From assembly GCA_016780825.1 (NCBI GenBank), contig JADHLF010000042.1, positions 1-22,241 of the forward strand: a stretch of DNA of 22,241 bases. Reading direction: 5' to 3'. The notes beneath the pieces were generated by a model. It worked only from the letters and a program-made list of their open reading frames with translations, did no database searches and was not told the origin of the DNA. The translations under genes and the position numbers were made by a program. The stretch is from Planktomarina sp. GTDB taxonomy: Bacteria; Pseudomonadota; Alphaproteobacteria; Rhodobacterales; Rhodobacteraceae. This document shows positions 16,207 through 22,241 of this stretch, one piece after another (position 1 is the stretch's first letter; each line of letters opens with the position of its first letter).

Positions 16207-17519
16207 GCGCCTGATCCTTTTGCCTGTGTTGACGTTAGTTTTCCAGCCGTGCGCAGCGCTTGTTTGAAATCATCAATAATGTCTTTTTGATCTTCCAAGC
16301 CCACTGAAATTCGGATCAAATCATCGGTTAGCCCAGCCGAGGCCATGGCTTCGGAGGTCAGATGTGAATGTGTGGTGGAGCCGGGGTGGATCACCAGAGT
16401 TTTGGCGTCGCCCACATTGGCCAAATGGCTGGCCAGCTGCACGGATTCTATGAAGGAACGACCCGCGTCGCGGCCGCCTTTGATACCGCAGGCAATGATT
16501 GAGCCTTGGCCTTTGGGCATGAGACGCATGGCGGTGTCATGATCTGGATGGTCAGGCAAGCTCGGGTGTTTGACCCAGGCGATTTGCTCATGACCGACCA
16601 GAAACTCTAACAGAGCTGCGGTGTTGGACATATGTTTTTCCATCCGCAGACCAAGCGTTTCGAGGCCTTGTAAGATGTAGAACGCATTTTGCGGTGACAT
16701 GCAGGGGCCGACATTCATCATGCCTTCAGTGCGGATGCGAACGGAGAGGGCTGCGGGGCCGAATTCTTCCCAAAGAACCGCGCCTTGATAGCCGAAATGC
16801 GGGGTTGTGAGCGTGGGGAATTTATCATTTTGGCCCCAATCGAAATTGCCCCCATCAATCACCGCACCGCCCAAAGCGATGCCATGGCCTCCCATCCATT
16901 TGGTGAGCGAATGGATCACCACATTTGCGCCCATTTCGATGGGTTTGACCATCCAGGGGGTGTTGAATGTTGCGTCGATCACCAAAGGAATCCCCGCGGC
17001 CTGGGTGATTTTGGCCACAGCGGGCACGTCCATAATATCCATGCCGGGATTGCCGATCACTTCACCAAAGACCATTTTCGTATTGGGGCGAATGGCGCTG
17101 GCAATGGCTTCGGGGTCATTTGGTGCCACGAAGCTGGTCTCGATCCCATAGCGTTTCAGCGTATGCTGAAACAGATTGATATTCGCGCCATACATTTGCG
17201 AGGAGCTGACAATGTGATCGCCTGCCGAGCAAAGCGCCAGAACGGTTACAAAGAGTGCCGACATGCCCGAGGCTGTGGCAATGGCCGCAACTCCGCCATC
17301 CAGGGCGGCCAAACGCTGCTCGAGCACGGCGACCGTGGGATTGGTCAGGCGTGAGTAAATATGCCCGCCAACTTCCATGTTGAAGAGGGCAGCCGCATGT
17401 TCGGTGCTGTCAAAAACATAGCTGGTGGTTTGATGAATGGGCACGGCCCGGCTGCCAAAGCGCGCATCGGGGCTTTGGCCGGCGTGAAGCGATAGGGTGT
17501 CGAACTTATAGTCAGCCAT
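16203..17519 (-). CDS. O-acetylhomoserine aminocarboxypropyltransferase/sulfhydrylase (MetY type)
   Basis: This 438-aa Cys/Met-metabolism PLP enzyme begins FDTLSLHAGQ, typical of O-acetylhomoserine sulfhydrylases. It has YSRLTNPT (55-62), ATASGMSAL (81-89), D182 in VIDATFNTP, and the PLP lysine K207 in VIHSLTKWMGGHG. It would join sulfide or methanethiol to O-acetylhomoserine, making homocysteine or methionine. Start at ATG 17519: AGGAG lies eight bases before. An upstream TTG at 17537 is not supported. First gene of the minus-strand operon with the hydrolase and the beta-oxidation fusion, and divergent from the GGDEF-EAL gene. It could use reduced sulfur, but sulfite from taurine would first need reduction. 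Related O-succinylhomoserine and cystathionine enzymes are less likely. Confidence 0.87.
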   Translation of the reverse strand: MADYKFDTLSLHAGQSPDARFGSRAVPIHQTTSYVFDSTEHAAALFNMEVGGHIYSRLTNPTVAVLEQRLAALDGGVAAIATASGMSALFVTVLALCSAGDHIVSSSQMYGANINLFQHTLKRYGIETSFVAPNDPEAIASAIRPNTKMVFGEVIGNPGMDIMDVPAVAKITQAAGIPLVIDATFNTPWMVKPIEMGANVVIHSLTKWMGGHGIALGGAVIDGGNFDWGQNDKFPTLTTPHFGYQGAVLWEEFGPAALSVRIRTEGMMNVGPCMSPQNAFYILQGLETLGLRMEKHMSNTAALLEFLVGHEQIAWVKHPSLPDHPDHDTAMRLMPKGQGSIIACGIKGGRDAGRSFIESVQLASHLANVGDAKTLVIHPGSTTHSHLTSEAMASAGLTDDLIRISVGLEDQKDIIDDFKQALRTAGKLTSTQAKGSGA

Positions 17520-17747
17520 GAGAGTGCTCCTGGGCAAGAATTTTCAAAGTCTTTGCTAACTCGCAATGGACCATAGCTCAAGCGTCTGCGCCATGGAATT
17601 TCAGGTGACGCGTTCATATATAATTGAAATCACGAGACTATTGCGAGATGTGACGTAGGGTGAGATTGGACGTTACATGCGACCATCCGCGCAGCGCGCG
17701 ATTTTATCTTGCGCAATGGGCGCAAGATAGGGTTTAATAATCTTATT
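17520..17747. other. Divergent metY-like / GGDEF-EAL intergenic region
   Basis: This 228-base gap between divergent genes must contain both promoters. TATAAT occurs on the plus strand at 17619-17624 without a good -35 at 16-18 bases. The surrounding AT-rich TTCATATATAATTGAA reads similarly on both strands. I found no recognisable SAM-II or other methionine riboswitch in the metY-like leader. A hairpin near the GGDEF-EAL start is listed separately. Confidence 0.4.
17705..17729. repeat. Perfect inverted repeat before the GGDEF-EAL start
   Basis: TATCTTGCGC, loop AATGG, GCGCAAGATA is a perfect 10-bp inverted repeat 18 bases upstream of the chosen ATG. No T-run follows on either strand, so it is not an ordinary terminator. 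It could be an operator or a leader hairpin controlling translation. Confidence 0.65.
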
Positions 17748-19187
17748 ATGACATTGATATTTCACGCATTATTTATTGCGTTGCTTTTTGTGGCGCTGGT
17801 CTTCTTATTTTACAAGCTTCACTGCAACCGCGTGGAGCAAAAGAAAATGCGCCGCCTGATCGAGCGGTTACGTCTGTCGAACTCTAGGCTCTCTCGCTAT
17901 GTTGATCTTGATGATCTGACGGCGGCGCAATCGCGGCGGTATCTGGTGGATCGGATAGACCGCCATAAATGCACAGAAACCCACGCGCTGCTCTATGTGG
18001 ATTTGGATGAGTTCAAAACCGTGAATGACACTTATGGTCATGAAGTCGGGGATGCGCTGTTGATTAAGGTGACCGATGCAATGGTGGCGACCTGTCGGCC
18101 TGGAGACTTTGTCGCGCGGCTTGGTGGGGATGAGTTTTGTGTCTTTCTGAAAGGCTGTGATTTGCAGCGAGGTGAGCAGGTGGCACGCCGCTTTTTGCGG
18201 GCGGTGGTGGGGGCCAATGTAGAGGTCATGGGGCGCCGGGTGATCCGCACCGCCAGCATTGGGGTCTGCGAGTTGCGGCCCGATCAGAGCATGGAAGATG
18301 CTTTGAACGTCGCTGATGCGGCGCTCTATGAGGCGAAATCGAAGGGCAAAAATACAATTATAGCCGCGGATCACGAAGTTGTGCGCCGCATGCGGCAAAA
18401 ACAATCACGCCCCTCTGCTGAGGAGGTGGGAGCTGCTTTGGAAAATGGGGAGATCACCTATTTTGTTCAGCCAATCTTTGATTTGGAACACGACCGAATT
18501 GAGGGGGTTGAGGCTTTGATCCGATGGGTCAAACCGGATGGTGAGATTCTTTTACCAGGGGAATTCTTGGATCTCATGGCGGACAGCTACAAACGTGGTG
18601 TGCGGCCGCCGCTTGAGCAGGCCAATCAAGCAGCGATTGGCTTTTCGAAATTAGACCCACCGATCTACTGCGGATGGAATATTTCCAGCAAGTTTTTAAA
18701 CAATACTGTGACGCCGGGAGCGGACGCCGACTGGCTCAAAGCCTTGCTCAATGGCTTGCCGCCAGAAATGACAGTTTTTGAAATTGTCGAGAGCACCGTG
18801 ATTGAAAATCCCGAGGCCACCAAAAGGCTCATCAACACGCTGAGATCCAAGGGCGTGCGGATTGCGTTAGATGATTTCGGCATTGGGATGTCCAACCTAC
18901 AGCGATTGCTGGAATATCCGATTGATATTTTGAAAATTGACCGAAGCTTCGTGCAAAGCCTGACACAAGATAGCCGCGAGGGGATTATGCGCGGATTGGT
19001 CGAGATGTCCAAATCCATGGGTTTTGAAATCATCGCCGAGGGAATCGAGACTCAGAGCCAATTGGACCTCGTGCGGGCCGCGGGAATCACCCGTGCGCAG
19101 GGGTGTTTTCTGGGCAAACCAGAGACAGCAGACTATTGGCTCCAAGAAATATTGCATCGGCGGTCTCAAAAAACGACATCTGAGTGA
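17748..19187 (+). CDS. Membrane-anchored GGDEF-EAL cyclic-di-GMP protein
   Basis: This 479-aa protein begins with one membrane helix (about 2-22), then a short basic coiled segment, a diguanylate cyclase domain (about 50-205) and an EAL phosphodiesterase domain (about 225-470). Both sites look intact: GGDEF at 126-130, an inhibitory RxxD (RPGD, 117-120) exactly five residues before it, EAL at 255-257, DDFG at 375-378, K396 and AEGIE from 430. No periplasmic sensor domain is present. It should make and/or degrade cyclic-di-GMP at the inner membrane. Start: the frame is open from a TTG at 17709, but ATG 17748 begins exactly at the hydrophobic helix; neither has a strong ribosome-binding site. 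The stop lies 11 bases before the xsc operator, so readthrough into xsc is possible. Confidence 0.9.
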   Translation: MTLIFHALFIALLFVALVFLFYKLHCNRVEQKKMRRLIERLRLSNSRLSRYVDLDDLTAAQSRRYLVDRIDRHKCTETHALLYVDLDEFKTVNDTYGHEVGDALLIKVTDAMVATCRPGDFVARLGGDEFCVFLKGCDLQRGEQVARRFLRAVVGANVEVMGRRVIRTASIGVCELRPDQSMEDALNVADAALYEAKSKGKNTIIAADHEVVRRMRQKQSRPSAEEVGAALENGEITYFVQPIFDLEHDRIEGVEALIRWVKPDGEILLPGEFLDLMADSYKRGVRPPLEQANQAAIGFSKLDPPIYCGWNISSKFLNNTVTPGADADWLKALLNGLPPEMTVFEIVESTVIENPEATKRLINTLRSKGVRIALDDFGIGMSNLQRLLEYPIDILKIDRSFVQSLTQDSREGIMRGLVEMSKSMGFEIIAEGIETQSQLDLVRAAGITRAQGCFLGKPETADYWLQEILHRRSQKTTSE

Positions 19188-19197
19188 AAATATTGAT

Positions 19198-19230
19198 GTG
19201 GCTATATTCGAGGTGCGCAACTGGCCCTAA
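19198..19230 (+). promoter_or_regulatory. Putative TauR operator of xsc (tandem boxes, 23-bp period)
   Basis: GTGGCTATAT (19198-19207) and CTGGCCCTAA (19221-19230) are direct repeats 23 bp apart, aligning with the tpa pair TTGGATATAC / CTGGACCTAT. As at tpa, a -35-like hexamer (ATGTCA, 19233-19238) starts two bases after the second box. A matching -10 at 17 bases is poor, consistent with an activator-dependent promoter. Inferred from shared spacing and position. Confidence 0.65.
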
Positions 19231-19331
19231 ATATGTCATTGCCTATGCCCTAATAGAAGGGCAGAAATAAACCCACAGAGATGCTGCGAGAGACTGCCGT
19301 GGCATAGTCAATCCCTTTAAGGAGCTGCCCC

Positions 19332-21101
19332 ATGAAAATGACCACTGAAGAAGCCTTTGTAAAAACGCTTCAGATGCACGGTATCCGCCACGCTTTTGGG
19401 ATCATTGGTTCTGCCATGATGCCGATTTCTGATATTTTTCCAAAGGCTGGAATCACGTTTTGGGACTGTGCCCATGAAGGGTCCGCGGGCATGATGGCCG
19501 ATGGCTACACCCGCGCGACAGGTGAAATGTCCATGATGATCGCGCAAAACGGTCCTGGCATCACCAATTTCGTCACCGCGGTGAAAACCGCCTATTGGAA
19601 CCATACCCCTTTGCTTTTGGTCACACCGCAAGCGGCCAATAAAACCATCGGTCAGGGCGGTTTCCAAGAAGTTGAACAGATGAAATTGTTCGAAGATATG
19701 GTCGCCTACCAAGAAGAAGTGCGCGACCCGAGCCGAGTGGCAGAAGTTCTCAACCGTGTCATTATGCAGGCGCATCGGGCCTCTGCACCGGCACAGATCA
19801 ACATTCCGCGCGATATGTGGACGCAGGTTGTTGATATTGAGCTGCCAAAAATCGTTGCATTCGAGCGCCCCCAAGGTGGGGAGCAAGCGGTTGCGGAAGC
19901 GGCTGAATTGATCTCCAACGCGAAATTCCCGGTGATCTTGAATGGTGCCGGCGTGGTTCTGGCCGATGCATTTGACGATGTTGCCGCCTTGGCAGAGCGT
20001 TTGGATGCACCGGTTTGTGTGGGCTATCAGCACAATGATGCTTTCCCTGGTTCGCACCCATTGTTTGCTGGCCCATTGGGTTATAATGGCTCAAAAGCGG
20101 GCATGGAGCTGATCTCACGTGCCGATGTTGTGGTCGCGCTGGGCACACGGCTTAACCCCTTCTCCACCCTGCCGGGCTATGGGATCGACTATTGGCCGAC
20201 CAGTGCGAAAATCATTCAGGTTGACATCAATCCAGATCGGATTGGTTTGACCAAACCTGTGACCGTTGGCATCGTTGGTGATGCGAAAAAAGTGGCGCAA
20301 GGCTTGCTGGCCCGCCTGTCGGACACGGCTGGCGACGCGGGTCGTGAGGAGCGCAAGAACTTAATCGCCACAACCAAATCAGCCTGGGCGCAAGAGTTGA
20401 CATCAATGGATCACGAAGAGGACGATCCCGGCACAACTTGGAACCAGCGCGCGCGTGCGGATAAGCCAGATTGGATGTCTCCGCGTATGGCTTGGCGTGC
20501 TATTCAATCGGCTCTGCCAAAAGAGGCAATTATCTCCTCTGACATTGGCAACAACTGCGCCATCGGCAACGCCTACCCCTCCTTTGATGAAGGTCGGAAG
20601 TATCTGGCTCCGGGTCTCTTTGGCCCCTGTGGCTACGGTCTGCCTGCGATTGTTGGCGCGAAAATCGGCCAGCCGCACGTGCCCGTGGTCGGTTTTGCGG
20701 GTGACGGCGCCTTTGGGATTGCGGTAAATGAGCTGACGGCCATTGGTCGGGACGAATGGCCCGCCGTTACGCAGATCGTGTTCCGCAACTACCAATGGGG
20801 TGCAGAAAAGCGCAACTCAACCCTCTGGTTCGCCGATAACTTCGTTGGCACTGAGTTGGATACCAAAGTCTCCTATGCCGGCATCGCGCAGGCCTGTGGT
20901 TTGATTGGTGTGCAAGTGAAAACCATGGAAGAGTTGACCGATGTGTTAAACCAAGCCATCAAAGATCAAATGGAAAACAATAAAACCACTTTGATTGAGG
21001 TCTTGTTGAACCAAGAATTGGGTGAGCCTTTCCGTCGGGACGCAATGAAAAAACCTGTCCAAGTTGCAGGCGTGTCTTCGGCAGATATGGCTGCTGAATA
21101 A
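19332..21101 (+). CDS. xsc: Sulfoacetaldehyde acetyltransferase
   Basis: This 589-aa thiamine-diphosphate enzyme matches Xsc throughout. It cleaves sulfoacetaldehyde with phosphate into acetyl phosphate and sulfite, breaking the C-S bond in the cytoplasm. Visible are the N-terminal pyrimidine-binding domain with conserved E49 in AHEGSAGMMADGY, the central domain, and the C-terminal diphosphate-binding motif GDGAFG (457-462) followed by N466 and the Xsc-typical FRNYQWGAEKRN (484-495). TAAGGAG lies seven bases before the ATG. pta follows after 11 bases. A TauR-like operator lies about 100 bases upstream. Oxalyl-CoA decarboxylase and acetolactate synthase are relatives but lack this sequence signature and the pta linkage. 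Confidence 0.97.
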   Translation: MKMTTEEAFVKTLQMHGIRHAFGIIGSAMMPISDIFPKAGITFWDCAHEGSAGMMADGYTRATGEMSMMIAQNGPGITNFVTAVKTAYWNHTPLLLVTPQAANKTIGQGGFQEVEQMKLFEDMVAYQEEVRDPSRVAEVLNRVIMQAHRASAPAQINIPRDMWTQVVDIELPKIVAFERPQGGEQAVAEAAELISNAKFPVILNGAGVVLADAFDDVAALAERLDAPVCVGYQHNDAFPGSHPLFAGPLGYNGSKAGMELISRADVVVALGTRLNPFSTLPGYGIDYWPTSAKIIQVDINPDRIGLTKPVTVGIVGDAKKVAQGLLARLSDTAGDAGREERKNLIATTKSAWAQELTSMDHEEDDPGTTWNQRARADKPDWMSPRMAWRAIQSALPKEAIISSDIGNNCAIGNAYPSFDEGRKYLAPGLFGPCGYGLPAIVGAKIGQPHVPVVGFAGDGAFGIAVNELTAIGRDEWPAVTQIVFRNYQWGAEKRNSTLWFADNFVGTELDTKVSYAGIAQACGLIGVQVKTMEELTDVLNQAIKDQMENNKTTLIEVLLNQELGEPFRRDAMKKPVQVAGVSSADMAAE

Positions 21102-21112
21102 GGAGCTTCGGT

Positions 21113-22117
21113 GTGGCGGCATTTCGCGATATTCTTGCCGCCACCTCGGGCGCCACTCCAACCATTGTATTAAGCGAGGGTGCAGACCCTCGCGTTGCAG
21201 AAGCCGCGGTTGCGGCTTCTGTTGCCAATTTGGCCAAGATTATTTGCATCGGTGATCCGGCCTTGGTGCAGGCCGCGCTGGCCGCCGCTGGCGGTGCAGT
21301 CGACATCGTGATCGAAGACCCCGCCACCAGCCCGCGCTTGCCCGGCTATGTTGCGGCTTATGTGCAAAAGCGTGCGGCCAAGGGCATGACGCCTGAAAAA
21401 GCCCAGCTTGAATTGTCCCAAGCCAATTTTTTCGCGGCGGCGATGGTCGCGGCCGGGGATGCTGATGGCACGATTGGTGGGGCGGTCTATTCCACACCCG
21501 ATATCATCCGCGCAGCACTCAAGGTGATTGGCACGGCGGAGGGCACAAAGCTCCTGTCGTCATTTTTCTTCATGCTCTTTGATGATCGCCCGGATGTGCC
21601 CAGCGCGGTCAACGTATTCACCGACTGCGGTCTGGTGATTGACCCCAGCGCCGAAGAATTGGCCGATATTGCGATTTCCTCTGCGCAGTCGATGCGCTGT
21701 CTCGCCGGGCTGGAGCCAAAAATTGCCATGCTGTCTTTCTCCACGCGTGGCAGTGCCAAACATGCGAGTGTCACCAAAGTGAGCCGGGCGACCGCTTTGG
21801 TGCAAGCGGCGCGACCGGATCTTGTGGTCGATGGGGAGTTGCAATTTGATGCGGCGATGGTGCCATCAGTCGGCGCCGCGAAAGCGCCGGGGTCACCTGT
21901 CGCCGGGCAGGCGAATGTCTTTGTCTTTCCGAATTTGGATGCGGGCAATATCGGCTATAAGATTGCGCAGCGTTTTGGCGGTGCCAAGGCCATTGGCCCA
22001 ATTCTCCAAGGCCTGGCACGACCCGCAAATGATCTGTCGCGCGGCTGCACTGCGGATGATATCATTGACATGATTTGTGTAACGGCCGCTCAAGCTGCCG
22101 TCCAAAAAAATACCTGA
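21113..22117 (+). CDS. pta: Phosphate acetyltransferase
   Basis: This 334-aa short-form phosphotransacetylase converts the acetyl phosphate from Xsc to acetyl-CoA for central metabolism. It shows LSEGADPRVAEAA (20-32), GTIGGAVYSTPDIIRAALKVIG (119-140) and MLSFSTRGSAKH in the C-terminal half. There is no N-terminal DRTGG-type extension, so it belongs to the about 330-aa class. It starts with GTG at 21113, seven bases after AAGGAG, which overlaps the xsc stop. It is co-transcribed with xsc, as usual in taurine-degrading proteobacteria. A molybdoenzyme gene follows after 26 bases. Confidence 0.95.
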   Translation: MAAFRDILAATSGATPTIVLSEGADPRVAEAAVAASVANLAKIICIGDPALVQAALAAAGGAVDIVIEDPATSPRLPGYVAAYVQKRAAKGMTPEKAQLELSQANFFAAAMVAAGDADGTIGGAVYSTPDIIRAALKVIGTAEGTKLLSSFFFMLFDDRPDVPSAVNVFTDCGLVIDPSAEELADIAISSAQSMRCLAGLEPKIAMLSFSTRGSAKHASVTKVSRATALVQAARPDLVVDGELQFDAAMVPSVGAAKAPGSPVAGQANVFVFPNLDAGNIGYKIAQRFGGAKAIGPILQGLARPANDLSRGCTADDIIDMICVTAAQAAVQKNT

Positions 22118-22143
22118 ATTGCAGGCAATAGGGGGTCCTACCC

Positions 22144-22241
22144 ATGGGATTTGAAGAACCAAAACTGAACTTGTCACCCAAGGTGAGTGACGAGATCCGC
22201 AAGACCACTTGCTATATGTGCGCTTGCCGTTGTGGGATCAA
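22144..22241 (+). CDS. Molybdopterin oxidoreductase, N-terminus only (3' partial); probable sulfite dehydrogenase SoeA-like
   Basis: Only 32 codons are visible before the window ends. They include the C-x2-C-x3-C start (C23, C26, C30, with an extra C28) of the N-terminal [4Fe-4S] domain of DMSO-reductase-family molybdoenzymes. No twin-arginine signal is seen, so the protein is probably cytoplasmic. It is 26 bases after pta on the same strand. Because Xsc releases sulfite, and the cytoplasmic SoeABC sulfite dehydrogenase is known in this group, SoeA is the best guess. A formate dehydrogenase-like enzyme is the main alternative. The family is well supported, the specific function inferred from context only. 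Confidence 0.7.
   Translation, partial: MGFEEPKLNLSPKVSDEIRKTTCYMCACRCGI

Noticed and set aside
17520..17600. Methionine-related riboswitch in the metY-like leader
   Set aside because: I looked for SAM-II-like conserved stretches and found only short weak stems; a covariance-model search would be decisive.
1..22241. tRNA/rRNA genes, CRISPR arrays, insertion sequences, phage or integrase genes
   Set aside because: No transposase, integrase, regularly spaced repeats or cloverleaf-like sequence was seen on either strand.

Overview
The window looks like a piece of a marine Rhodobacteraceae (Roseobacter-group) chromosome. It has compact gene packing, ATGA stop/start overlaps, moderate GC by eye, and protein sequences typical of roseobacters. 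A low-GC relative such as the RCA/Planktomarina lineage is possible, but that is a guess.

Left edge (1-1509): the C-terminal part of an IclR-type regulator is followed by a UgpC/MalK-type ABC ATPase. This is probably the end of a sugar/polyol uptake operon running off the left edge.

Taurine block A (1529-8977): on the minus strand are tpa, its terminator, then tauR-tauE (translationally coupled). Divergent from tpa, on the plus strand, are tauA, a hairpin, tauB and tauC, closed by a strong terminator. TauABC imports taurine. Tpa converts taurine plus pyruvate to sulfoacetaldehyde plus alanine. TauR is the MocR-type activator and TauE a candidate sulfite exporter.

Intervening module (9022-19187): an 801-aa FAD dehydrogenase/GcvT fusion of the dimethylglycine/sarcosine dehydrogenase type lies divergent from a non-pyrrolysine MttB-family methyltransferase homologue. 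A minus-strand operon follows: O-acetylhomoserine sulfhydrylase (MetY type), an alpha/beta hydrolase, and a 3-hydroxyacyl-CoA dehydrogenase/enoyl-CoA hydratase fusion. A membrane-anchored GGDEF-EAL protein sits last.

Taurine block B (19332-22241): xsc converts sulfoacetaldehyde plus phosphate to acetyl phosphate plus sulfite. pta then makes acetyl-CoA. The start of a molybdopterin oxidoreductase, plausibly the sulfite dehydrogenase subunit SoeA, runs off the right edge. Together with block A this gives a nearly complete taurine-to-acetyl-CoA pathway with sulfite disposal. No alanine dehydrogenase gene lies in the window.

The most notable regulatory signal is a pair of about 10-bp direct repeats (roughly YTGGAYNTAW) whose starts are exactly 23 bp apart. 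It occurs upstream of tpa, upstream of xsc, and, in reversed orientation, against the tauR start codon. The spacing is conserved, so I interpret these as TauR operators that tie blocks A and B into one regulon across the 10-kb intervening module. The most speculative idea is that the MttB-like/DMGDH-like pair between the blocks demethylates N-methylated taurines (taurine betaine, N-methyltaurine) and feeds the taurine pathway.
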